From Punica granatum (lineage: Eukaryota; Streptophyta; Magnoliopsida; Myrtales; Lythraceae): DNA of 64,000 nucleotides. The stretch covers positions 25,338,199-25,402,198 of the forward strand of contig NC_045127.1 of assembly GCF_007655135.1 (NCBI RefSeq). Direction: 5' to 3'. The position numbers and the translations under genes were made by a program. This document shows positions 13,312 through 23,685 of this stretch, one piece after another (position 1 is the stretch's first letter; each line of letters begins with the position of its first letter). The notes beneath the pieces are model-generated. The model saw only the letters and a program-made list of their open reading frames with translations, did no database searches and was not told the origin of the DNA.

Positions 13312-13443
13312 ATGATAAGTGGCGACTCCTTCTCACGCGTGTCCATCACGCGTCCCCACGGGAAGGTGGACACTCTCAAGCCGCGCGATTTCAGGTCGCG
13401 CCCGATGCGGGTCCCGACGAGAGTCCACATTCGGGTCCGTACA
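13312..13443 (+). mobile_element. Terminal fragment of a Tat/Ogre-like LTR
   Basis: Matches the last 134 bp of LTR copy B (12343-12476), sharing phrases such as CTTCTCACGCGTGTCC and GGTCCGTACA. It ends exactly at CGTACA, so the outer right end of the complex appears to be preserved. The next bases are the truncated Z1 LTR. Confidence 0.8.
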
Positions 13444-13848
13444 CCACCTAAAGTGACAGCCCATATTCCATAAGATTCCAGCTACTACTAGAGAAGAATA
13501 TTGCCATAGTACAATTTCTCTTAATTAGATATTGTTTCTTATATTAGCTTGAGTCAGGAGTATGAAGTTTCTGTTTCAAATTATTTCCTTATTCCATTTT
13601 AGGAAAGTAATCTAGAGGAGTATAGATGTCAGTTTCCTTTTCTATAGTCAATGGATGTGTGCTCCCTCTATATATAGGCTATTCACCTCATTGTAAGGAG
13701 ATACTTCAGAAACACCTAATGATGAATGATACTTTGAGTTTGCCATAACTCTTTCTTTTCAGCATATCGTTAGGGTTTAGGCGTGTTCTATTCCCTTCGA
13801 GTCTAAATTCAGATTTAGGCCCGAGAAACCGTGATCCGCGCTGCGTCA
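13444..13848 (+). repeat. Z1 5' LTR (tip missing)
   Basis: Aligns with 18340-18757 from CCACCTAAAG onward and ends GCTGCGTCA. The missing start (TGACTTGGAGT in the 3' LTR) is replaced by the end of the Tat/Ogre-like fragment. A TATA-like CTCTATATATAGGC lies near 13665-13680, plausibly the LTR promoter. Confidence 0.85.
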
Positions 13849-13849
13849 G

Positions 13850-13862
13850 TTGGTATCAGAGC
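13850..13862 (+). promoter_or_regulatory. Z1 primer-binding site (initiator tRNA-Met)
   Basis: TTGGTATCAGAGC follows one base after the LTR end. TGGTATCAGAGC is the standard complement of the plant initiator tRNA-Met 3' end. Confidence 0.9.
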
Positions 13863-13883
13863 AGGAGTTGCCTAAATCTGATC

Positions 13884-15000
13884 ATGGCGGACGAGGCAAT
13901 TCACAACCACCCTAATGCCGAAGAGCAAGAGGTGGGCTCGATTCAAGCACTGGAGCAGAGGATCAAAAGGATGGAGCGGACTCTCGAGCAGAGGTTTGAG
14001 CAAAGACTAGACCAGAGGTTCAAGGAGCTACGTACCATGCTTGGTGCTTTAAACTTGCGCGCTGACTAAAATGTGGTAGACGGCGATTAGGCACAGCGAG
14101 TTTTTCCTTGTGAGCCACCCGTTGTTCAATGTGTTCCCTGTAGGATCCAATATTATGAAGATTCAGATGAGGAGAGTGGAGTTGCATACGATCGATTTGT
14201 TCATCAACGAAGGAATCAAAGAAATCGCTAGGATGCTGGAGACCTTCGTTTGAAGGCCGATATTCCCGTTTTCAACAAATGCTTAAACATCGAGGAATTC
14301 TTGGATTGGCTTTCAGAAGTCAACCGGTTCCTCGAATTCGCCGAGGTTCCCGAGAAGAAGCACGTGAAGCTGGTGGCATACCGATTGAAGGGAGGAGCAT
14401 CTGCTTGGTGGGATCGTGTGCAAGAGAACCGAGGACGTGTAGGGAAGCAGCCCATCCAAACTTGGGAACGCATGAGGTGAATGTTGAGGGCTAGATTTCT
14501 TCCTCCAGATTATGAGCAATATTTGTTCATGAAGTACCAGAGGTGTGTGCAAGGGTCGAGGTCCTTCCATGATTACACGGCGGAATTCTTAAGGTTGGCG
14601 GAGCGTAATGCACTAAACGAGTCAGAGAGCCAACAAGTTGCCCGGTATATGGAAGGTTTAAAGCCAACTATTCGGGACAAGATTGGCGTGCAGATGGTAG
14701 CAACGGTGGAGGATGTTCGAAGCTTAGCTCTCAAGGCTGAGATGATGACGTAAGACAGGGGAAATTCATACCGTAGGAATTATGCAGAATCATCACAAAC
14801 CTCTACAGAAAGAAGCCAAGCTACTAAACAACCCGGATTAAACAAGCAAGGTCCATGAAATTTCGATAAATCAGCTGGCAAAAAGTTGGTGACCGAGACT
14901 CGAGCTTCGAGGAAACAAATTCTCTTGCCAAGCAATTCATAGCAAAGTGCTTCAAGTGCAACCAGCCGGGTCATCGATCGAGTGATTATCCTCAACGAAA
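13884..15000 (+). pseudogene. Z1 gag pseudogene
   Basis: Starts at ATG in a context (GATCATGGCGGACGAG) identical in Z2. It encodes an N-terminal coiled coil (MERTLEQRFEQRLDQRFKEL), a capsid-like segment at 14250-14753 (FLDWLSEVNRFLEF; FLRLAERNALNE), and a zinc knuckle at about 14945-14989. The knuckle reads [14 protein letters not shown]: the last cysteine is tyrosine here and also in Z2, so it was probably altered before the copies spread. In-frame stops at about 14067, 14088 and 14751 (TAA, TAG, TAA) stand where Z2 has CAG, CAG and CAA. It therefore cannot give full-length Gag. Confidence 0.85.
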
Positions 15001-15010
15001 GGCTATTGCC

Positions 15011-18000
15011 TTGGTGGAGCATGAGGAAGATGTTGAAGATGTGTTTTGCGATCCTGAGGAAGAGGAAGAATACAGCGGTGATGATGATTATGAGCAGACA
15101 TACATGGTTCGGAAGTTGATGCTCACACTTAAGCAAGAAGACCAATTCCAGAGAAATAAGATATTTCATACTAGGTGCAACATTCATTCAAGCACTTTCA
15201 GCTTGATTATTGACAGCGGAAGTCAAGAGAATATCATAGGAAGAGCTATGGTTGAGAAGCTAGAGTTGCCAGTTGAGAAGCACCCAAATCCTTATTCGAT
15301 TAGCTGGATAAAGTCAGTGGGTGATATCCGAGTGACCGAACGATGTAAGGTTCCTTTCTCCATTGGCAAATATCAAGATGAGGTGTATTGCGACGTTGTG
15401 GATATGGAAGCTTGCCACCTATTGTTTGGGAGACCTTGGCAGTATGACACTGATGCACAACACCATGGCAAAGAGAATGTGTATCAGCTCGTAAAGGAAG
15501 GGGTACGCTACACCCTAGTACCCTTATCAGAAAAACCTAAGCCCAAAGCTGTCCCAAAAGTGAAGGGTAAAGCATTTTTGATAGAGACTCATTCGGAGCG
15601 GGAGATTGAAGCTGATTTTAAAGAGTCAAAGGAATTGCATGTGCTGATTGTGAAGGATTTACCTTCACAAAAGCAAATCGTGGAGGTGCCAGAGGAAGTG
15701 AAGCCCCTACTTGCTGAATTTGAAGAGATCATCCCTGAGGAGTTGCCAGATGGGTTGCCTCCAATGAGAGATATTCAGTACCAAATCGACTTGATGCCTA
15801 GAGCCAGCTTACCTAATCTGCCCCATTATCGCATGAGTCCACACGAGAGTGCAATACTCCAGGAGAAAGTAGAGGAACTGCTAAGAAAAGGTCATATTCG
15901 GGAGAGTTTGAGTCCATGTGCCGTGCCTGCATTATTGACTCCGAAGAAAGATAGGAGCTGGCGTATGTGTGTCGATAGCAGGGCCATTAACAAGATTACG
16001 ATGGGATACAAGTTTCCCATTCCAAGGCTTGATGATATGCTGGATCAATTACACAGGGTGGTAGTGTTCTCCAAGATTGACCTTCGAAGTGGATACCACC
16101 AGATTCGAATTCGTCCAGGAGATGAGTGGAAGACTGCATTTAAAACTAGAGATGGGCTTTATGAGTGGTTGGTAATGCCATTCGAGTTGTCGAATGCCCC
16201 CAGTACGTTTATGCGTTTGATGAATCAGGTACTCAAACCTTTTTTTGGCCGGTTTGTAGTTATCTACTTCGATGATATTTTCATATATAGCAGATCGACC
16301 GATGACCACCTCATGCATCTATGTGAGGTATTGACTGTGCTGTGGAAGAATAAGTTGATTATCAATCTTAAGAAGTGCAATTTTATGACGTCACGCTTGT
16401 TGTTCCTTGGGTATATAGTAAGCTCAAAAGGCATTCGGGTTGATGATGAGAAGGTCAGCGCAATTAGAGATTGGCCTAATCCAAAAACGGTTGGAGAAAT
16501 AAGAAGTTTCCATGGCCTAGCAACATTCTATAGACGGTTTATACGTGACTTCAGTACGATCATGGCCCCAATCACCGAATGTTTGAAGAAGGGGAGGTTT
16601 AATTGGGAGAAGAAGCAGAAGCTAGTTTCGCATTAATCAAGGAGAAGTTATGCTCAGCTCCAGTTCTAGCATTGCCATGTTTTGAGAAACTATTTGAGGT
16701 GGAATACGATGCTAGTGGTGTTGGCATTGGAGCTATTCTATCACAAGAGAAACGGCTAGTCGCATATTTTAGTGAAAAGCTTAGCAATGCCCGTTGAAGC
16801 TGGTCAACCTATGACAAGGAATTCTATGCTTTTTTCCGCGCGTTGAAGCATTGGGAACATTATCTTATAGGCAAGGAGTTCATTTTGTACTTTGATTACC
16901 AAGCACTGAAGTATTTGAATAGTCAGAAGCGGATCAGCAGTAACATGCATGCTCAGTGGACTACGTTTCTTCAAAAGTTCCCTTTTAAAATAGTACACAA
17001 ATCGGGTGTGCAAAACAAGGTTGCCGATGAATTAAGCAGGCGTGCAGCACTATTGACAATGTTGAGAAGCGAGCTTATCAAGTTCGAAGAATTTAAGGAG
17101 CAGTACGCGGATGATGAGGATTTTGGTCCAAGGTGCAAAATCGCCAAGCGGCTGGAGAGTTTCACAACCATGAGGGATTTCTGATGAGAGGTAACCAGCT
17201 TTGCATTCCTCATTCATCCCTCCAAGAGAAATTGATTAGGGATTTACATGGTGGAAGACTAGCTGCACATCTTGGACGTGACAAGACCGTAGCTGTTGTT
17301 TTGGAAAGGTTTTATTGGCCTAAATTACGTCGTGATGTGGAGAAGTTCGTCCGGAGGTGCCATACGTGTCAGACTTCTAAAGGACAGAAGCAAAACACCG
17401 ATCTCTATCTACCATTGCCGGTACCTGAGGATATATGGGAGGATTTGTCAATGGATTTCATATTGGGGTTGCCTCGTGCTCAACGGGGTATGGATTCCAT
17501 CTTTGTTATTGTGGATAGATTCTCGAAGATGGCACACTTCATACCGTGCCGAAAAACTTCAGATGCTTCAAGTGTGGCTCGATTGTTTTTCAAAGAGGTG
17601 GTTCGTTTGCACGGTGTTCTTAAGTCCATCGTTTCAAATCGAGACACCAGGTTCCTTAGCCATTTTTTGCTTACCTTATGGAGAATGTTCGATACTTCAT
17701 TAAAGTTCAGTAGCACAGCTCACCCACAGACAGATGATCAAACGGAATCGATGAATAGGACCTTGGCAAATATGGTTCGTAGCATTTGTGGAGAAAAATC
17801 GAAGAAATGGGATTTCGCTCTTGCTCAAGCCGAATTTGCCTACAATAGTGTCGTTCATAGTGCTACTGGGAGGTCTCCATTCTCCATAGTTTATCAAAAG
17901 GTTTCAAAGCATGCTATCGATTTGATCAAGCCACCAAAGACCTACAAAGGCAATGCTGCAGCTGAAAGCACGGCAAAGGAGGTGCAATCAATGCAGCAAC

Positions 18001-18364
18001 AAGTTCATCAAAGGCTGGAAGCTACGCGAAGTATAAGAAGGCCGCCGACAAGCATCGCAAGGAGCGACTCTTTTCAGAAGGGGATATGGTGATGGTGTTT
18101 CTTCGGAAAGAAAGATTTCCAGTTGGAAGTTATAACAAGCTGAAGTCGAAGAAGTATGGTTCATACAAGGTGTTGAAAAAGATAAATGACAATGCGTATG
18201 TCATAGATCTTCCCGAGTCCATGGGTATTTCACGCACATTCAATGTAGCGGACATTTACCCCTACTATGATTCGAAGGAGCCATTATATCCTGAGTTCAG
18301 CACAAGCTCGAGGCCGAGCTTTCTACAAGAGGGGGAGACTGACTTGGAGTCCCGCCCAAAGTGA
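15011..18364 (+). pseudogene. Z1 pol pseudogene (PR-RT-RH-IN)
   Basis: One open frame of 541 codons (15011-16636) holds protease ([12 protein letters not shown], near residue 70) and reverse transcriptase with YFDD at 16264-16275. Comparison with Z2 shows a lost G near 16605 that shifts frame before RNase H, a stop at 16795 (CGTTGA against CGTCGG), a 10-bp loss near 17126 and a 4-bp loss near 18026. Integrase (17133-18092) keeps the HHCC zinc finger ([10 protein letters not shown]...CHTCQTSK) and the first Asp (MDFILGLP). The second catalytic Asp is Asn (SNRDTRF, codon 17637-17639), 35 residues before the retained Glu. The frame ends at 18364, just inside the 3' LTR. Not functional. Confidence 0.9.
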
Positions 18365-18757
18365 CAGCCCATATTCTAGAAGACTCCAGCTGCTACTAGA
18401 GGAGAATATTGCCATAGTACAATTTCTCTTAATTAGATATTGTTTCCTATATTAACTTGAGTCAGGAGTCTGAAGTTTCCTGTTTCAGATTATTTCATTG
18501 TTCCATTTTAGGAAAGTAATCTAGAGGAGTATAGATGTCAGTTTCCTATTCTATAATCAATGGAGGTGTGTTCCCTCTATATATAGGCTATTCACCTCAT
18601 TGTAAGGAGATACCTCAGAAACACCTATTGATGAATAATACTTTGAGTTTGCCATAACTCTTTCTTTTCAGCATATCGTTAGGGTTTAGCCGTGTTCTAT
18701 TCCCTTCGAGTCTAAATTCAGATTTAGGTGCGAGAAACAGTGATTCGCGCTGCGTCA
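18327..18757 (+). repeat. Z1 polypurine tract and 3' LTR
   Basis: AAGAGGGGGAGAC (about 18327-18339) precedes the LTR, which runs from TGACTTGGAGTCC (18340) to GCTGCGTCA (18757). TGAC and GTCA are matching inverted ends. This copy supplies the full LTR start that is missing at 13444. The flank is CTGAT, the same five bases as the target duplication of Z2. Confidence 0.85.
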
Positions 18758-21594
18758 CTGATAAATTCAGTTTTTCGCTGCCTTAACGGTTCATAACATC
18801 ATTAGATTTGTGAATCCACTAAATTGAAAATTCCATGCCGGTGTTCATTGCATAATAATTGAAACATTTCTCGCATTGGCCGTAATGAGGGTTATAGGAT
18901 CTAATTGTACGGGATGCATAGGCTATAAACTGACCTGATCATTATAGGGTACATGATGCAATTGTCAATGTCTTACGTTCTGAATACTTTATGTCACCTT
19001 TATAACATGTGTTTGGTTTTAGAGTTAAGTAGAGTTGAGTTTTGATTTTAATTGGGTTGTAATGATTGTGTTGTTGAATTATGAGAAAAAATGTGAAAAA
19101 GTAATGAATAGTTGAGAGAAAGTAATAATTGTATTGTTAAATTGTAAAAAAAGTAATTGATAGTTGAGAAAATTTAATATTAAAAATTAAATTGAATGGT
19201 TAAAAAAATTGAAGAAAAAGGGAAAAGAAATAATTGTGTTGTTGATTTTTGTTGTGTAATGAGTAGAGTTAAAAATTTAAAAACTTGATTGCAAAGCCAA
19301 ACGGATAATGTTTCTTTCTCAGTTAATATAGGCTTAGAGATACGAGAAAGGAAATAAAGGGAGATAGGTAATTCCATTCGATAAAAATTGAATCTCAAAC
19401 CTCTTTATTTCTAACCAAAAAAAAATATATATATATATATATACTAACTGCACTATTCATGCCTCTCTTATTTTATCTTTTTTCCCATTTATATCCACAA
19501 AAAATATTTCCTTTGAGTCTTTAACCCCATACATACAAAGAAGTCTGCACGCAACCACAAATTAATCTCTTAGTGAAATTATATTTTGAATACACATTTA
19601 TATATCTATATAATTTAAAATTAACTTAACTTTCTTGAATATTTATTTGTTATCATGTGTCACTTAATCTCTGCCTACACATATGTCCATATAATTTAAA
19701 TTGGGTGAAACCCGCGCATTACGTGAAATACTTGAAACTAGAATTATAAATTGTTTCCAATAGCTAATTAACACGTAAAGTTGCCTATACACAGATTGAA
19801 TTATAAACCTCAAATATGTCTTTTGTTTAAAATTTGTTTTTAGAGCTAAAGAAAGAATATTGTTAGCCCGACGATCATAATAATATGCCCGAATATATCC
19901 TACTTAATCATAGTATTCTATGCAATATATTGTATAATTGTACGACGACGTACTAAGCAACTCGGTTCACACCATCCATAAGTTTCCAATATATGCAAAA
20001 CATTACATAAAATATTGTCATAAGTAGAAATAATCTCACCATGATAACCAAACAACCCAGTTTACACCATCCATAAACTCCAAATATATGCACAAAATTA
20101 CGTAAAAAAAATTACATAGAAAAAATGACTATATATTTCATTTCAAAAAGAGAATAAAATTTAGAGATCTTGAGTGAGGTTGTGCTATCCAGGCATAGGT
20201 TATTATAGGCATAGTATGTTCTGAAAACGAAGCATCTATAACTTACTTCCATAAAATACAATGAATTTTCTATTACGCAAATATGAATTGAATGTGGACA
20301 ATAAACGAATAGTAACATATATTCAAAGTATCCGCAAATGTGAGAATATAAAGCATCAAAATTCAATGAATTAGCTTAAGAAATGGATGGATAAACGAAT
20401 CATCTTCTTAGAAATTTAATTTTTCAAGTATGCTAAGAGACAATTAACCACGATGGAAGGTTTGCAAAAGACGACGTCTCATAAGTTTTTTTTCGGTTTT
20501 TATATATTATAATAGATTCAATCATATTATGGTACTTGAGGATAAATGAAAATAAAATAAATGAATAAAAAAGTTGAAAAGAAAATGAAAAAGATGAAAG
20601 AAAAATAAAAAGAGGGAATCAACCACAGAAGGACAATTAAATTTGCTCTCTGTGGGACTTTTCATTAGCTAAATTAGATAAAATATGTTCTCTGTGGAAC
20701 TTTTTATTATCTAAATTAGATCCGCATCTGCGTTACGTGCACTGAAACACGCATGTAATTTAAATCAAATATAAAGTTTCATACATAAAATGGGCATAGG
20801 TTAAAACTTAAGAAAAGGAAAATACTTTGGAACTTTTATCTTTATATGACTTGCTCAACCATGTAAGATCGGTTCTATTAAAAGAAAATTTGTGGTAAAT
20901 TTTAAAAGATAAAAAATTGAAAATAATTAAGCTAACACAGAGAAATAACTGTAAGAAATTAGAAAAGGTTAGTGCAAGGTGGAGAGGTCACATGTGTGGG
21001 AAGGAAGGTGAGGAGAGAGGCGTGCGCTTTAAGCCTTTAAATTATGAGTAGTTTTTTAATTTTTACTCTGCATTCAATGTATTTTATTAATTTTCTTCAA
21101 ATGAATGCTAATAGGGACAATTATGCAAAATGGAGAGAAAGTAACCCATGGTCACAGGAATTTGATGCAGTGGCGCTCTCAACCTCAGACTAAAAAAGTT
21201 CGATTTTTATGAGTGCATTTCCCATGCAACCATATTTTTCTTCTCTTATTTATCTCATTTTAGGTGCATCTCATTTGTAATCGAATGTATATATATATAT
21301 ACACACACAAAATTTTATCCTCAAAGGGTTTAAAAACTCATATTTTTTGTATTTTCATGGCAGATGTGATGCCCAGAAACTATCTTAGCCATTCTTTTAT
21401 GTACAGATTTTTCTTCCATCTACCACAAATATCTTCTCATGCCATCACCACTCACAAGTAAGAGAGCCCTCTTCATTTCTATGTTCACTGCTTTCTCAAA
21501 ACAGTGGGATGTCATACTCACCAAGCAATCTGAACGGGCAAAAACGTAAATCAAACGCATTGAACCACGAGATGCGTTCGCCAACTGTGCTATG
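18758..21594. other. AT-rich intergenic spacer
   Basis: No gene recognised on either strand. It holds a MITE-like element (19006-19305), a TA microsatellite near 19425-19442, low-complexity A/T runs (20500-20620), and a duplicated short phrase with CTCTGTGG and TTAGCTAAATTAGAT or TATCTAAATTAGAT near 20648-20722. The small open frames are AT-driven and carry no recognisable domain. Confidence 0.6.
19006..19305. mobile_element. MITE-like fold-back element
   Basis: Begins near TGTTTGGTTTTAGAGTTAA and ends with GCAAAGCCAAACGGA, which are imperfect inverted ends; the interior is AT-rich with no coding frame. TAA occurs on both sides (19003-19005 and 19306-19308), a duplication size used by PIF/Harbinger-Tourist MITEs. 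Related ends occur inside the Y-family LTRs. The superfamily is tentative. Confidence 0.55.
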
Positions 21595-22731
21595 TGATGC
21601 AAATCGTAGCACAACTTCAATAGATCTAGTTCAAGTTCTAATTGGACCGGTTATGCGAGCACGAACAAAGAAGTTTAAAGACACACTCAATGGCCTGATT
21701 CAAGAGGTTTGGGCTCAAGCAAATTCGTGGAAGTCCATTTGGACATGAACCACGTGATCAACAAAGATTCTAGCCAGGTCTGTGATTCAGAGAATTAATT
21801 CCATGATAATATCATTTTCTAGAAGTTTCTAAAATATTTGTTGAAGTTAAGAGAAGATATCATCAAATTTGTTTAAAGTTTAAATCTCATGGAGATATTC
21901 TAGGGATATTTAGATTTCTGCTCCGTTTAGTTTCGCAGTTAAAATCACAAAAATTTTAACTTTAACTTTAACTCAACACACTACACAACAAAAATACACA
22001 TTTCTCAAGTCAAAAATTTTAACTTTAACTTTAACTCAATATACTACACAATCATTTGTCATTTTTCATAATCAAAATCAAAATTACTTTAACTCTGAAA
22101 CCAAACGCACTATTCATATCTTTATAGATTAAGTTATATCTCTATAAATATTTTAGATTTTATTTTCCTTACTTTACGATGAGATATGGCCAGATTAGGA
22201 TTAGTTTTGGTCTATGTATACTCAGCTTAGTCAATTTTTATAAGGAGGAATATTTAGAAAATTGTGAGAGTATTCTCTTTGGTTCTTGAAGAACTAATTC
22301 GAACTTATCGGAAATTTCCTGACATTCATCATCGACTTATCAAACGGATTTCCACTACCGTTTGTGGCGTCTTCCTATACCGAGGTTCTTGTTTCGCAAT
22401 AAATAACGGGTTGAGGTCAGTTATACCAAGGTTCTTGTTTATGTCGTAAAATACGGGTCACAGGTTTGTCTATCAATTCAGATTATAGCGATCTTGGGAT
22501 CCTTTTGTTGTTGGGTCTCGTCATTCTTATCAAACGGATTTCCACCACCGTTTGTGGCTTCTTCCTATACCGAGGTTCTTGTTTCGCAATAAACAACGGG
22601 TTGAGGTCAATTATACCAAGGTTTTTGTTTATGTCGAAAACAATGGGTCGTAGGTTTGTCAATCAATTCTGATTATAGAACGATCTTGGGATCCTTTTGT
22701 TGTCTCCTCATTCTTGGCGAAAATCGCATCA
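21595..22731 (+). mobile_element. Solo LTR of the Y family (Y3)
   Basis: Starts TGATGCAAATCGTAGCAC and ends CTTGGCGAAAATCGCATCA, matching both LTRs of element Y (25229-26282 and 30159-31101), but no interior follows. Inside, about 195 bp containing CTTATCAAACGG, the TTTGTGGCTTCTTCCTATACC phrase and the GATCTTGGGATCC end is duplicated in tandem (about 22334-22527 and 22528-22720). Flanks are CTATG and AAATC, so there is no target duplication. This suggests recombination between different copies or later change at the ends. The fold-back block near 21920-22110 is the same as in the other Y LTRs. Confidence 0.8.
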
Positions 22732-23066
22732 AAATCAAATCGACGCCTAAGGAAAAATCAATCGAAGCCAATTGGAGGCTGGCACCTCTTGGCCTCATTG
22801 TAAAACAAGTACTTAGTTTGAAGATTTCTATCATTGTGTTGGACACCAGTTCTTACTATTAGAATTTTATTGTTGATTCCTTACATTTCTAGCGGTGCCA
22901 TGAAAAATCCTGGGTCGAAATTTCTCATCCGTAGAATTTCTTCAAATCATGCCTGAGATATTTCCTTTTTCCATTTTTTTCCTTCAATTTTTCAATTAAA
23001 AGGAAATTGGTGGGTAATAGAGTGCCAAGGGTGACATACAAGAAACAAAGGAAGAATCTTCAGCCC

Positions 23067-23132
23067 CCAATGAAATGAGAGATATGGATATCACAAGATA
23101 AGAGATACCGACCTTCATTCTCGCTATATATA
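23067..23132 (+). promoter_or_regulatory. LHCB1 promoter: CCAAT, four GATA motifs, TATA
   Basis: CCAAT at 23067-23071, GATA at 23081, 23087, 23097 and 23104, and TATATATA at 23125-23132, about 85 bp before the ATG. CCAAT followed by clustered GATA and then TATA is the known layout of light-regulated chlorophyll a/b-binding gene promoters. It appears undamaged although the gene behind it is dead. Confidence 0.75.
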
Positions 23133-23217
23133 CCTACCACATTATGTAGCCCACTTCACAGCTCTCAATATCTAATATGAATCTGAAAAGAGTAAACCCC
23201 CCACAGAACAAGCAACA

Positions 23218-23669
23218 ATGGCCGCTTCCGCTTCCACCATGGCTCTATCCTCCCCGTCGCTTGCCGAAACGGCAGTTAAGCTCTCCCCGGAGATCCTCGG
23301 AACTGGCCGGGTCTCCATGAGAAAGACTGTGACCAAGCCTGTCTCATCCAGAAGCCCGTGGTACAGCCCCGACCGTGTTAAGTACTTAGGTCCGTTCTCT
23401 AGCGAGCCCCCGAGCTACATGACTGGCGAGTTCCCTGGTGACTACGGGTGGGACACTGCGGGGCTCTCTGCCGACCCCGAGACCTTCGCCAAGAGCCGTC
23501 AGCTCGAGGTGATCCAGTACAGGTGGGCCATGTTGGGTGCCTTAGGATGTGTCTTCCTAGAGCTCTTGGCCAGGAACGGAGTCAAGTTTAGTGAGGCTGT
23601 GTAATTCAAGGCTTGTGCCCAGATCTTCAGCGAGGGCGGGCTCGACTACCTAGGAAACCCAAGCCTGAT
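23218..23669 (+). pseudogene. LHCB1: LHCB1-type chlorophyll a/b-binding protein, 5' part
   Basis: Encodes the plastid transit peptide ([15 protein letters not shown]...) and the first part of the mature light-harvesting complex II protein up to helix [53 protein letters not shown], then [17 protein letters not shown]. It would act in photosystem II antennae in the thylakoid. Damage: TAA at 23602-23604 where the family has Trp (EAVWFKA), and unusual CVFLELL for CVFPELL. Reading continues in frame after the stop (FKACAQIFSEGGLDYLGNPS) to the CTGAT target at 23665-23669, where Z2 interrupts it. The gene is intronless, as usual for LHCB1. Start chosen by the transit peptide and the AACAATGGC context. 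Confidence 0.92.
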
Positions 23670-23685
23670 TGACAAGGAGTCCAGC

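Larger units (their letters stand above)
13444..18757 (+). mobile_element. Z1: short Ty3/Gypsy element (Reina-like by size), coding-dead
   Basis: About 5.3 kb with LTRs of about 0.4 kb, an initiator tRNA-Met binding site, and gag-PR-RT-RH-IN in Gypsy order. Comparison with Z2 and with its own 3' LTR shows that the 5' LTR lacks its first roughly dozen bases. This is as expected if the Tat/Ogre-like complex inserted just inside that LTR, leaving the missing tip left of the window. The bases after the 3' LTR are CTGAT. The two LTRs differ at roughly 9 % of positions over the first 150 bp by hand count. Lineage is tentative; no chromodomain was seen. Confidence 0.85.

Noticed and set aside
13444..13453. 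Z LTRs starting at TGACAGCCC (13454)
   Set aside because: All four Z ends share CCCAAAG before it, and the LHCB1 junction and purine tract place the true start about 22 bp upstream, at TGAC..GGAGTCC.
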